A DNA stretch of 64,000 nt. Source: Wyeomyia smithii. Taxonomy: Eukaryota > Arthropoda > Insecta > Diptera > Culicidae. Below, piece after piece: positions 1 through 12,700 of the stretch. Position 1 is the stretch's first letter. Each line of letters begins with the position of its first letter. Under the pieces are notes generated by a model. It made no database searches. It was given only the letters and a program-made list of their open reading frames with translations, and was not told the DNA's origin. The stretch lies in contig NC_073696.1 of assembly GCF_029784165.1 (NCBI RefSeq), forward strand, positions 156,660,768 through 156,724,767, in the 5' to 3' direction. The translations under genes were made by a program, and so were the position numbers.

Positions 1-1016
1 TTTTGTTCCAGACCGGTGGACGGAAGGACACTACCTCTAGTGTTGTGGTCCCAAACGCGTTGGACAACTTTGTTCTCGGACCGTAATAACAGGGTTATTC
101 GAGATTGTCACGTGGTTTTAGTTCCGCAGTGCACTATAAAGCAATTTTAGCTTCAATTACAACTGTTTTACCCGGCTTTATCTATTTTACCTGTGCGCGG
201 ACGTTTTTGTTCTTTATTCGCGGTGAACCTTATCGTAGCGATCTGAATTTCCTGTGGCTGACTTATTTTGCCAATTTTGGGTCACTTGCAATCGGTCGAC
301 CGCCCGGTCACTATTGTTCGACTGTGCTGGGCTATTATACGTTCGCGATTGGATCTACAGCCGATGAGTGCTGTTGTAGTGCGAGAGCGGAAGCAGTTCG
401 GTACTTAGTTATTCTCATGTGTGAGAGATCGAGCTTTTTAGCTCTAGATTGGCTGCATTCTTAGTAATCCGAAAGTTTCATTGGTGTGCACTCAAAAATT
501 GTTGCGGTATTTTTGTCGGCATAATCTCGAAATGTAACAAGGGTCTTGTTTTGTTTTCCTCTCTCTAGCACATAAAGTTGCAGCGCTCACCAAGTCGGGG
601 GGGGCACTCGCGGGTATCTACAATACTCAACGACGTTTGTTGGTCAAGCCTGCGGTTCCAAAGTCAAGGTGACATAGGTGGAGTAACAAAAAAGTAATAT
701 ATACACAACAAAGGCCAAGGTCAATATTGAGGACGTCTGAATTTCATACCAGGAACCAAGCGTCGTGAATGGGCGGGGGATATGTGATATATGTTGACAA
801 ATACGAGACAATTTTAATGGCCGCCGTGGCCGCATAAGCAAAAAAAGACGGTAAACAAAAAGCCAGCGCCCTAGCGTAATTAACAGGGGAGAAGAGTTCA
901 TGAAAAATAAGAGGAGAATTAAATATTGGGGCGAAAAGTACCGTCGGTAAAGAAGAAAAAAAGCCGTCGGAACTTTGTATAATTCAGGTTTGAACAACTG
1001 AATTAGGTCTGGGATA
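1..1016. other. Unique left flank, no supported gene
   Basis: This stretch precedes the duplicated block and has no counterpart elsewhere in the window. The open frame at 105-464 has no ATG start (it opens on TTG), no recognisable domain and an ordinary length for chance. A pyrimidine-rich run near 553-567 and a G run near 598-604 are the only compositional features. It could be the 5' leader or LTR of the gag-bearing element that starts at 1082, but I could not find a convincing primer-binding site or a matching 3' LTR, so I leave it unassigned. Confidence 0.4.
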
Positions 1017-1081
1017 TGTTTATGTTTTGAATAATCAAGAGGAGGGGGAGCAGAATAGGTGTAAAACGGTTATGACCATAA

Positions 1082-2940
1082 ATGTCAAGATTAAAAGAGC
1101 TTAAGGATTATGTTTACCAGGGGTACCATAATCTGAGCAATAACATAAACAGGCCGAGAACGCTTTAAACGACTTTTCGAAAATTTTAAAAGAGTATGAA
1201 AATTCAAATCTAACGCCAGAACATTGGGATAGATTAACAGATCAGTACACACTTGTTCAATCGAAAGTGTGTCTGGCATTGAAAATTTCAAATAACTCGG
1301 CGATTGTTCCAGAGCCAAACAGAAATAGAAGGTTATCTGAAAATTTTCTTGAGTTTGAGACATCAGATCTTGCAGAATATCAGTTGGCAGACCTAGAGCG
1401 ATCGGTGATTTTTGAAGATCCCCCTCTTTCATCGACCCTTGTGGAAACTCAGGAATCGAAAGAGGAGAAGCAGGACGGAGACCGCGAAAACTGTGCAAGC
1501 GCTCTTAAACAGTTAGAAAAATTAGAAGAAGAATTTGTTAAAAGAAACCTCCAAATCAGCGAGGTAGAAATTCAAGACACACCCAGCTTTGGGGATCATA
1601 TCGAAAATTTAAAAGACATATTCGGAAGAAGCAGTTTTATTATCGGGAAAAAGCTGAATAGAATAAATATGAGCCGAGCGGCTGATTACGTTTTCTCAAA
1701 GGCGGATGCACTACAATGCATTCCAGAATTTAAGGGACACAAAGATGAACTGGAAGCGTTCCTATACCATGTTCTGCATTTTGCAGACGAAATCCCAGAA
1801 AATGGGTCACATAGTGTACTGATTTATACAGTCCTATTAAAACTAAAAGGCAAGGCAGCGGCAGTTTTGCCTCGAATCAAGGCGGAGACCTGGTCAGAGG
1901 TCAAATGCAACTTAATCAAAGAATTCGGATCCGTTGAGAACATCGAGTCGGTAATAAAACGGATTGAGACGCTACGACAGGAACCGGGCGAAGATTTCAG
2001 CGCATATAAAAGGAGAACCATAGAGATCAAAGAATTGTTGGATACGTTTGAAAAAAACCAGGAGGGTGAAGCGGGTTCTGCAATGGAAAGACGTCTCAGG
2101 ATTCATTTTATTGGGGGTTGGCGTAATTCACATCTAAAATTAATGGCGGGAGGAAATAAGAAATTGAGCTTAGACGAGCAGGTGGACCTACTGGAGGAAG
2201 AGGAATGCGAACAACTCGCAGATGTAGAAAACAGACTACGTGGTTTGGATCTACTAAAACAAGAAAAAGAGAGGTAGGCGCAGGCAGCCGAATGGGACAG
2301 GTAGTAATGCCCAAGGAAGAGGCCAGGACGGTTTTAACGGAGCCAGGAGCTCGCAGAACAGGGGCAATGAGCGATTCAGCAATCGCCAGTGGCAGAACAA
2401 TTATACACGAAACAATGAGGTCCAAAATTACAGACAGCAGCAGGTGGGAACAGTAGCAGCCCCAACAACTTCAATAACAATAACAATCGTAACTACAGGG
2501 AAAACTCTAATAGAGGGAACGTGCGACAACAAAATAACAGAAACTACGGAGGTCAGTCCGGGGGCGGCTGGTCTAATCAGGGTAGAAACCAAGGCTGTAA
2601 CCAAACCAACCAACATAATAATGACGATCGCTACCGAGGTTCACAGGGAGCGCGTTGGAACGGGTACATACACCAAACTGAATCGCAAGATTGGTGGGTT
2701 GCCGCGCGGAATAACAACCAGCAAAGCAATCGAAGTAGCTACAATAATGATGGGTATGACAACAATCGATATAATGACCGCCAATATCACCACCAGGATG
2801 ATGGTTTTAATAACGGCAGCAATAGAGGAATATCGCCTGGGCGCGGAGATCGCAATAATAATAATGGTAGATATAATGATGCTTACGATCGCCAATTTCG
2901 AGGTCGAGGCTACGAGCGCTACCAACAATCACAAAACTAG
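1082..2940 (+). pseudogene. gag: Ty3/gypsy-like Gag, broken (copy A)
   Basis: The protein would be the structural Gag of an LTR retrotransposon. The 1267-2277 frame holds a charged helical region and a capsid-like segment that opens IPEFKGHKDELEAFLYHV, the style of gypsy-family Gags. A 3' part at 2521-2940 is extremely Asn/Gln/Gly/Arg rich with RG repeats and probably replaces zinc knuckles as the RNA-binding tail. The ATG at 1082 matches the start in copy B, but 40 bp are missing after about 1165, which shifts the frame. A second frame disturbance lies at about 2275-2450, where the Asn-rich reading continues in another frame. Copy A is intact in the capsid region where copy B carries a deletion. 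The family-level call is an inference from sequence style. Confidence 0.7.
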
Positions 2941-3109
2941 GTCGCTGGGGGCTCGACGGCAGCGCCAGCCGGGCACCCCGACCGATGAATAGAAATAATT
3001 TAGTAAGGAACAAATTAAACAAAGCAGTTGAGAACATTTCTCCCAATGTCTGGAATAAGCACGACATTTTTTCGAATTATACCAGGTGGAGTGACGATGA
3101 GACGCACGG

Positions 3110-3928
3110 TTGTTCACCGTATGTATTAAGTATAAGGGGAGGGGCGAAGAACTCGGGGAACTGTTTGCAAAAGAATACTTTAGCGATGATTTCACAGAGT
3201 TATGTCAGGACGCCTATTGGCGGAGAATCACTGACGAGCCCATCCGCATAGAGATAACGGACTGGAAGACAGCATGTAACCACATACGGGACAATAGTGT
3301 CTGTGTGGCGAAGCGAGTCTATTTTGACATCAGCCGGCGGCTTATGATTACACTGCTGGCAAAACAAAATGTGCAGCAAACGCTGAACTTGATTTTAGAT
3401 ACAGGCGCGTGCGCGAATATGTTAAGCATGCATGTTGCAGAAAAATTGAATGTGCATGTAAACAGACAGGACACGAACACTTTTGAGGGCATTGCAGGCG
3501 GGATCGTGCGAAACTTAGATACGGTTATCCTGGATTTAATAGTCGAAGACTTTTTGGACCCGACGGAGTTTCATCTGATGAACGGGTTACCGGCGGACGG
3601 CATAATCGGAGTAGAATGAAAAGACACACCCTTCAGATAGGGAATAACTTTGACTATATTGTGTTCAAGAAACACGGCAATAGGGACCCGGATAGTTTTA
3701 GGCCCATGGAGCGTGCCTGAGGAAGAAGTCCTTAGTCGGCATGTGTATTTAGCGGCCATAAATAGAGTCACGGTGCAGAACTATCTACGAGATAATATTG
3801 TCAATGAAAATTCCATAGCCTGCGTGGAACTTGGAGAAGGTTCCAACGTAGAAAGAAAAGTACCCCATAAGTATGAGGTACCGAAGGACCCATCTCAGAC
3901 CAAAACTTGCAATCACTGCAAAAACTAA
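3110..3928 (+). pseudogene. Retropepsin-like fragment of Ty3/gypsy-like pol (copy A)
   Basis: The segment encodes an aspartic protease of the retropepsin fold, which would cut the Gag-Pol polyprotein. The catalytic DTGA lies at residues 97-100 of the 3110-3619 frame and the flap-distal ADGIIG at 162-167; both are expected of retropepsins. The following frame, 3650-3928, looks like the linker between protease and reverse transcriptase. It runs straight into the mosquito repeat at about 3905, so no RT, RNase H or integrase follows. The element is therefore a 3'-truncated fragment. An in-frame TGA at 3617 separates the two pieces. Confidence 0.72.
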
Positions 3929-5280
3929 AGGTATAAAGTGCTCAAAAGGGCCGAATGTCGTAAATCAATCGACTCAGTTCGACGAGCTGAGCATTTTATC
4001 TATGTGTGTGTGTATGTTTGTGTGCAACGCTCTCCCAATCTCACTCGACTTTCTCAGAGATGGCTGGACCGATTTCAATGAAATTAATTGCGAAAGAGAG
4101 GCCTATTTGCCCCATCAGACCCTATTATAATTGATTTCAAATTAACGGGCTACCTAAAAACCCTTAACTTTCAAATTTCATAAAGATTGGACATGTGGTT
4201 CAAAAGTTATGGAAAGAAACGTGTTCTCGAGACTGTTTAATCTCACTCATGTTTCTCAGAGATGGCTGGACCGATTTTCATGAAAACGGTGTCAAATGGA
4301 AGGTCTAGTTACCCCATATGACCCTATTGATTTTTTTGCAATCGGACTATTACTTTGCCTGTTATGTTTAAAACTGTGAAATCCAGCTATGAAAAGTAAA
4401 ATATTCACAAGGCTACTCAAACTCACTCACTTTTATCAGAGATGGCTGAACCGATTTCCACTGAATTAGTGTTAAATGACAGCCGGAAAGCTGCCTCATA
4501 ACACACTATTGAATTGAACTGTAATTGGACTGTAACTTCGTCTGTAATGTATCGAAATGTGAAAAGCAAAAAAAAAATCACTTATCTTCTTTATCTTCAT
4601 TATCTCAGAAACTACTTCATTATCTCAGAATCTACACAACCGATTTGAACAATATTGATATCAGATGAAGTGGCTAGTTAAGGGTTAACTGATGAATTAT
4701 GATTGAAGAAGTGGTTTCATAATTCGGCTGCTCTATTCGTTTCCTTTTCATTCGATTATAATCGAACTTAAGCAACCGTTATGAATTAAATTGTAATAAC
4801 AACGAAAGTCAATTATCGCAAAGATTACACGACTTATATAACATAACTAGTGTCATACGAACGATTCATCTCTTAAACTTAAAAATAACTAACTTTATAA
4901 CACTTGATATGTGGCTCTAAAGTTATGGAACGTAAAGAAATTCAAAAACTATTTAAAACTATACCTGCTTCGATCGATATATGTGAGCTCGACATAATTT
5001 AAATGTGGTATCGTACTATTTGAACGTTACCGGTATCGCTCGTGATGAAATTGTTCGATATTAAAAGTCGTTCCTGTTATTTCGCTATTTCTTAAACACT
5101 AACATTACGTCAAATTTCATATTCAATACTTCAATTACAACATTAATATTTTAGAACCCAAAAAGTGAATATACCTTTATTGGATTTAAGCATTCAATTA
5201 AAATTATTTTTACAAATAATAATTTTGAATGAGAAAGGCTGAGTCTGACCGCTAGGTGGATTAATTTAGGTTTTTTTAGT
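3905..5280 (+). repeat. Mosquito module repeat, forward copy 1 (copy A)
   Basis: This is one of four copies per unit of a repeat whose intact left end reads TTTTGCCTTTCTCCTAGAAA and whose right end reads GAGAAAGGCTGNGTCT then GGTGGATTAATTTRGG. Here the left end is cut and fused to the retroelement at GCAATCACTGC. Inside are three modules about 185-190 bp apart, each with TCAGAGATGGCTGRACCGAT (at about 4055, 4256 and 4436), followed by a GTGTTAAATGA/GTGTCAAATGG stretch and an AATCGGACT stretch. The right end lies at 5228-5280. No ORF is convincing, so it appears non-autonomous. Confidence 0.7.
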
Positions 5281-7199
5281 GTCAGGCCCACTATGAGCAA
5301 ATTTCAAAATATCTAATGAAAGGGATTTATTTTGCACAATATTTAGAATAACTTTTTCTTTGACTTTAAAAAAATCCAAACTGTCATTGTAGCTACAGAG
5401 CGTTCGAAAGTAATGTACTTTTGACGTGGGACTATGTCTTTGTTTACTATACTGGGATGTATTCTGTAAAATTGGAAATGAAACTGGCAAATGTTGCGTC
5501 AGATTTCAAACGTTAATAACAGCGTAACCACATGATGGATCACAATAACCAATATGTTGTTGGATAGATAAAATGTAGAACAATTTTGCAATGTGCTAGT
5601 TATCACGTTAATTTCATTGCTATGCGGTAATATTGATATTAAGTTTCCATGACAAATTTACGCGAATAATGAACCAATTACATGCGAGCATTCCTAGCAC
5701 AGACGACGTGAATGGACACCATCCGTTTCCTGTGATATTCTCTGTATCAATATCGAAATAAAAAATGGCAGAGTCTCCCCGTCCCAACAGGTCAACTTAT
5801 TTTTGCTTCCATTAGCTTAGACTAATATGATGTCTCGAAGGAAAAGTTTTCCGAAAAGTTTGAAACAATCCCCATTCTTGAACAATTTCGAAACCTGCTT
5901 CAGAACCTTAAAAAACTGATGTCTTGAAAGAAAACATTCCGGTAAAAGCAACAGTACCAATGGAGTAAAGAACCGCAGGTCACTCTTCGTCTATAATTGC
6001 AGCGGTACGCTTCTATTCGTACAGCAGCGGTACTATTCGTACTGCAGCGGTACTATTCATATTGCAGTAGTACATTTTCGTTGGTACATTTCTATTCGTG
6101 TGCAATCGAGGAAAAACTGCAATGCTGCTGTTGATGGTGATTGAAAGTTTATGTTCAAAATATTATTACCATAAGTTAGTCAACAAGAATTGTAAAATTT
6201 GGAAACGGATATTTATTTAATTTTATCTTTGATATTCACTTAATAATCGTGACCAGATAGTATTAAAAGAGTAAATCCTAAGATATACACATTTATAGAA
6301 CAGTAAGAGCCTGCGAATGCTTGTGAATTTTTGGTTTATTTACTAAGATTCATTCAGAATTTCTTCACATTTCAAAATTGTTAGATGATATATTATTATT
6401 CTAAGTTTTACCATAATAAACGTATGTTAGCTGTCTTCGTAATACGGCAAATGTAGTTGTAGGCAGATGAAAAAAATTTTCAAGCAAAAAACAAAAATGG
6501 AATTCTTGATTGCTCCGGTTTTTGCTGGAACTTTTCAATAATTTTGTTTAACATATCTTCTTATGTTTGCCAATTAATGAACCTTTGTAAGGGCTTGCAT
6601 ATTATTTAGAAAGTAAGATCCATATTATAGACTTGATTTAATCAGAGTTAAATAAGACAAAACCATTCATTATGATAACGTAAGTATTATTAGGTTTGGT
6701 TTTTGAGGATATAGAGTTAATTCTGACTGTGACGCATTACGAGCAATTCTTGGTGCTTCTTCAACAAGCACGATATGCTTCTGCCTTGTCAAATACATGT
6801 AGTTTGCGCAAAAAAATACTACAGGCATAATATCGCCAAATATAAACGATATTCTTTCGAGTGTTGTTGAATATATTTCAAAAATTGATTTCCAGGTGAA
6901 GCTGGAAATAAAAATACGTACAGTCGCTGAGCAAACACATTGATTCTGTTAGCAGTTTAGTCCCACGTCACCATTTCATACAACCCTAGGGTTGTATATC
7001 TTGTAGTATTTTTCAAAAAAATGTCAAAAATGTCAGTATGCCAAGCTTTGAAAAGCCAAAAAAAATCAGATTTCATGATAATGCGCCCGAATTTTTAGTA
7101 AACACTTGAATGTTATACCAATAAAGGAAAAATATTATGAAACAGCTAACGAAAATAAAATTTTTTGGCTGATGGCCAGCGATTCCCCACTGTGCATTG
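5281..7199. other. AT-rich spacer without genes (copy A)
   Basis: No protein signature or structured RNA was recognised. The spacer holds a short period-20-to-24 repeat at about 5998-6080 (four imperfect units beginning GCAGCGGTAC or GCAGTAGTAC) and a perfect 20-bp palindrome at 6978-6997. Copy B has the same sequence at about 26121-28040 with only scattered substitutions. Small open frames here carry no recognisable motif. Confidence 0.5.
6978..6997. repeat. Perfect 20-bp palindrome
   Basis: ATACAACCCTAGGGTTGTAT equals its own reverse complement. The identical palindrome is kept in copy B near 27818. No role can be assigned from sequence. Confidence 0.8.
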
Positions 7200-8119
7200 G
7201 GGAAACGAGTGAATTTGAAAAGTCATCAGAACACGTTGCTTTGCACAACTTTTTAACCAAGTGTGCAATCATTATAAAATTCATCAGTTAACCCTTAACT
7301 AGTCCGTTCGATTCATATCAACATTGTTCAAATCGGTTATGTAGTTTCTGAGAAAACGAAGTTTCATGATTTTCACATTTTGTTAGAGTCCGATTAAAAT
7401 GAAATTTAATAGGATTTTAAGAGACAACTGGAGTTATCATTTGACACTAATTTTGTGAAAATCGGTTCAGCCATCTCTAAGAAAAGTAATGAGTCCAAGT
7501 AGTCCTCGGAACTTTTTTTTCATAACTGGATTCCACATTTTTAATCATAACAGACAAAGTAATAGTCCGATTACAAAATAAATCAATAGGGTCTTATGGG
7601 GCAACTAGACTTTTCATATGACACTGATTTTGCGAAAAGCGGTCCAGCCATCTCTGAGAAACATGAGTGAGATTAAAGAGTCTCCAGAACACGTTTCTGT
7701 TCATAACAGTTAAACCATAAACCATTAAATTCAAAAGTTGAGGGTTATGTAGGTAGCCCGTTCTTTTGAGACCAATTTTTTCAAATCGGTTGAGTTGTTT
7801 CTGAGATAATGATGTTGCGTGATTTATACATTTTGATACATAGCCTCTAAACTAACAATTTGATTACATTGAAATTCAATAAGGTTTTATGGGGCATCTG
7901 GATCTTTCATTTACAATTAATTTCATGAAAATCGGTCCAGCCATCTCTGAGAAAATTGAATAAGATTGGGAGAGCGTTACACACACATACACACACATAC
8001 ATAAAATGCTCAGCTCGTAGAACTAAATCGAGTGATATACGACATTCGGCCCTTTAGAGCACTCTCATACCTTTAGTTTTTTCAGTGATTGGTATACCTT
8101 TCTAGGAGAAAGGCAAAAA
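7200..8119 (-). repeat. Mosquito module repeat, reverse copy 1 (copy A)
   Basis: Read on the minus strand this begins with the family left end (the plus strand shows TCTAGGAGAAAGGC at 8101-8114). It carries three CCAGCCATCTCTGAG-type modules at about 7935, 7643 and 7459, and ends near the AGTTAACCCTTAACTAG block at about 7286. It is the inverted partner of 3905-4705, so about 800-bp arms face each other across about 2.6 kb. A family CA/TG tract lies at 7981-8003. Confidence 0.7.
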
Positions 8120-9009
8120 CAGATAAAAATAAAAATAATGAAAATTGAAAACAATCAAAATAAATTTCAAAATTGATTAAAAATAATAAAAATCAATCAA
8201 AGATAAATAAAATAACATAAACAAAACTTGAAAAATTAAAAAAGAAACTAGTTTACGTCTATGGTTAAAAGTGAACTACATTTACATAAAAAATAACTTC
8301 ATGACATAACTAATTTTCGTAAGATATTTGTTTTCTGACTTTCTTTATAAATTTATTTAAATGATCTTGGAATTCAATATGACATTCCTTAACGCAGTTG
8401 CTCTTATTAATATTATTTCCCTCGTGTCTGAGGTGCGTTCGTGTACCATTCAGTAAGAGTTTTTAAAACCGAAATGTTACACAGAAGCCAGAATTCAACC
8501 TCAAACACCATTCTAAATCCAGATGACTACTTTTGGCTAGTACAATACCAAGTTTGAATTATGTTGAGGCCACGTATTTAGACCGATCAATTTCGTTTCT
8601 TTCCATAACTTCCGAACCACATATCAAGTTGTTATGAATTTTGTTACTTTTAAGTTTGAGAGACAACCCTTAGTTATGTTCAAATGAGTCATGTGATCTA
8701 TGAGACTTCCGCTGTTTTTACAATTTAATTCACAACGATCGAAATAATCAAATGAAATGGGAACCCATAGGGCAGCCAAACCTTTCATTTGACACTAAAA
8801 CTGTTGAAATATGTCTAGCCATCTTTGGGAAAACGAATAAATTTGAATAGTTTTTTGAATTTGAATATGACACTGATTTTGTGGAAATCGGTCCAGCCAT
8901 CTCTGAGAAACATGAGTGAGCTTAAACACTCTCCAGAACACGTTTTTGTAAATTACTTTTGAAACACATGTCTAATCTATTATAATTCAAAAGTTAAGGT
9001 TAAGGTTTA

Positions 9010-9773
9010 TGTTGACGCCTTCGTCAACACGTAGAAGCGGGTGGGCGAGTGGTGCCTCTAAAAACCGCTATCAGAATCGCTGCCGACTGAAAACTAAATA
9101 ATCAGCGCAGCTGGCACGATGCTTCCGTACTGTCACACAGTACAAAGCGAAGAACGAAGCAAGCAAAGGACGCAGAAATCGCACACACGGCGCACACACG
9201 AATACTGGCTCGGGATACAGCGCGAATGCTATTTAAACACAAGAAAATGAGCCACCACACTAAGGTCCAATGCGCACTCCTAGCGAACACAAATAAATAC
9301 TTTCGGATTAATGATAAAGCACTGATATCATTCACTTTAACTTTAATTACAAACACTCGATTGGGAATACACTTCGGTTTTAAATACACACTCTCGGTTC
9401 AGAATACACATTGACGATTCAAATTCACACTTCGGAATGAAAATACACACTTCGGAATGAAAATACACAATCGGAATGAAAATACACAATGACGATTCAA
9501 AATACACAATGAACTAGCTTGCGCAAAAGCGCGGTATTTATACTGATTTAGTAGCGGCGCAGAAAGTTCTCGTCTCCTCTATCATCTTCCTCCATGCGGT
9601 AGAATGAATTAGATTCTGTTGCAGCGCAGTCGCTCACGTGTTGTCCCTTCAGCAGGAGAATATACCAGAAGCGTTGGCGTTTATTCGTTGGCGTAGTGAA
9701 TGAAGAGAGCATTGTCCTGCAGGGATGATGTAAATTGAAGTGAGATGCTCAAAACTTGTTCGCTGCGCGAACA
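9010..9773 (-). repeat. BEL/Pao 3' LTR (copy A)
   Basis: This is the 764-bp LTR downstream of the coding region on the minus strand. Its plus-strand left edge forms a hairpin, GTTGACG-CCTT-CGTCAAC. It contains short repeats of the type CACTTCGGAATGAAAATACA at about 9429-9500. About 20 bp present in the copy B counterpart (near 30475) are missing at about 9673. Confidence 0.85.
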
Positions 9774-9782
9774 TCCTCCCCC

Positions 9783-12700
9783 GCGCAATAAGATGTTTCC
9801 TGGTCGAAGCAATCCAATTTGATGGCAAGATTCTCCTTCTCCTACTCGAATAATTTCATCCAACAGAGTTTTTTGCTGGATAATAGCTACTGTAGTGTGT
9901 AATGCTGCTCGAAGCTCCGTTATAGTAAGATTAGACTTTCTAAGACGTTTGGAGCGGTCCTTAATACGACGGTTGTTACAAAAACATTGCACATAGGCCG
10001 AAACTCGTTGTAACTTTCGAAAGGAACTGAACTTTTTGAAAAGTGGGAGATCATCACAATTTACCAAAGACATGACCAGCACTGAGACCGGTTTCATATC
10101 AGGCAATTCATCATCAGGAATATCATCGAGAGCTATCGGTTGGTAGTTTCCGATATGAGATCTATTCCGAATAGAAATTTGTCACTCGAAGGGTTCCATA
10201 TAAGTCCAAGAGTCTTAATAACTTGGTCAGCTGATGTCTGATTGAGATAAACTAGCTTCTCACGTTCGTTATCTAGAATATCACTCAAAATTCTGGCATC
10301 GTTAGCACACCACTTGTGTATTGGAAACTGTCCCTCTGATAACAGTGAACGGATTTGACATTGGCTTTCGATAGCTTCTTCTATAGTATCAGCACCAGTT
10401 ATCATATCATCTACATAGCAGTCTTGGAGAATAATGCGTGAAGCTAGAGGATACTGTGAACCTTCATCTTCGCATAACTGTACTTATGATCGGGTTTCCA
10501 GGAAAGGGGCTGCTGCTGTACCATAAGTCACGGTTTGTAGCTCCAGGACTCGTAGACTTTCACTTGAATTAACACGCCAAAATATTTGTTGAACGCAAGT
10601 GTGTTCCGGGTTTACAGGATTTGTCTGTACATTTTCGATATATCAGCGGTGAACGCAAATGGGAAGCGGCGAAAATGAAGTAAGTCAAATCTTTCTGCAC
10701 AATATGCATTCCTTCATTTAAAGATTTTGCGGAAGCAGTCGATTTAGCTGATGCATCGAAAACTACTCTAAGTTTTGTGCTAGAGCTGGTTGGGCGCAGT
10801 ACAGCATGGTGAGGTAGATAATATACCAACTTGCCAGGCTGATCAAATTTCTCCTGAATTTCCTTGCAATGGCCGAGAGATTCATACTCATTAATAAATT
10901 GGGAGTACAAACGATGTAGCTCAGGATTTTGTTGCAAACGTTTCTCGAGGAAAAAGAAGCGGCGGAGGGCTGACGATCGATTACTGTCCAACAGGTCAAC
11001 GTTATCACGAAACGGTAGATCTACTATGAAGCGTCCTGAATCATTTCTACGATATGTTTTACGGAAGATTTTCTCACATGGATGTTCCACTGCTTGAGGC
11101 AATACGGCATCTTCCAACTCTTCCACTACCCAAAATCGTTTAATCATTTTGTTTAGGGATTCAATCGATACTGCATTCACTGATTGAGAATTAACAACCG
11201 GATCATAAACGTCGTGTACTTCACCAGAGACGACCAAGCCTAATTCTGTTTCACGGAGTTCTGGTAAACCGTGATCGATAACATACTGTCCTGGTTTCAT
11301 TAAAGAGAAGAAGTGTGTAATACCGATCAGAAAATCTACATCCGAAGGCTTATTAATCGAGGGATCGGCCAAACGCAGCCCAGATGGAATTTTACAATTC
11401 GCTATATCGAAGGACCTACGCGGCAGATGACTAGTGATTCTGGGAACAACCAGGCACTTCAAGTTTGTTTCATAATCAGTATGCTGTGGATTCATTCTGA
11501 CTGTAACAAGTCGATTGGCCTTGAAACGAGCATTGCTAACACCAAGGACATCGATGATGACTGATTCACCTTCTAAACCCAACTTGCGGTACATTTCTTG
11601 CGAAATCAGATTTGTCTGAGCATCACAATCCAGAAATGCTGTACAAGGGATAGCTTGACCCTTACTATCAATCAAATTAACTAAAGCTGTTAGCAACAAC
11701 ATATACGGAAGTTGTGCCTTTCCAACGTTTACTGAACAGGATGACGAAATCGTCTGACGCTGGGATGACTGCTCACTCTTTGAGTTTTCAGTAGATTGTA
11801 TGTTGGGCTTAGGTTGACTCTGTATGCTTGAATTCGAAGGCTCACTCAAAGGTTTTGTACTCTCAGGCACATTGGACGTTTCTATATATAGCAAAGTATG
11901 GTGTCTTTTTTTACATTTACTACACGTACTTTTCGAAGGGCAATTGGTAACACGGTGCCCACGACGGAGGCAGTTGAAGCAAACTCGACATTCTTTAACT
12001 TTGTGTAATCGATCGGAAATCGCCATGTTGCGAAATTCCGTACACTGGGAGTTTAAATGCTCTTTACCGCAAAACTGACAAAGGTTCGATTTTGGAATAG
12101 TAGTTGGCGCATGAATCTTTGCGTTAGCAAATTTCGAAAGAGGTGGCAATGGTTTATCCTGGGTTTGTCTTGTGGCTTGCGACCTATCGCTTTCACAGCG
12201 TTCTAAAACGCGACACTGTTCCTTGAGGAAAGTCATTGTTCCTTTCAAGTCAGGTATATCACCATGTTTAAGAGTTCGCTCCCATGACTTGCGGGTTACA
12301 GGATCAAGACAAGAAATCAAAAGTTTGTTTACGAACAACGAAGCAGTGCCATCGATTGGCTGGTTTAGAAACTTCAGCCCTTCCACATGGTGGTCGCAGG
12401 TTTCAATAAGAGCGCGCAGTTCACTATGAGATTCTTTAGTCATTTTTTTTTTAAACTCAACAGCCCTGAGAGGTGAGAATCGATAATAACACGTTTGTTC
12501 TCAAAGCGTTCCACCAAAATATCCCATGCATGAGCATAGTTATTTTCAACTAGGGTTTTCGAATCAATGATACCTGCAGCTGCACCAACCAACGCTTTAT
12601 CGAGATGATGTAACTTGATAGCATCAGAATCTGTACATCGACCAATTATATCCGTAAACAGCGCTTTAAGACGAGGCCAATTTTCATATTTTCCATCAAA

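Noticed and set aside
105..464. 119-codon open frame in the left flank
   Set aside because: It opens on TTG and shows no domain, signal or codon pattern that would support a gene.
2444..2992. Long frame rich in Ile/Thr overlapping the gag tail
   Set aside because: It is a shadow of the AAT/CAA/CGA-rich gag tail, whose Asn/Gln/Arg-rich frame is the meaningful reading over most of this span.
1082..3928. Complete LTR retrotransposon
   Set aside because: No RT, RNase H, integrase or paired LTRs are seen; the element ends abruptly in the mosquito repeat.
7106..7291. 61-codon frame present in both duplicates
   Set aside because: It lies across the end of the mosquito repeat in reverse orientation; conservation between copies is explained by the recent duplication.
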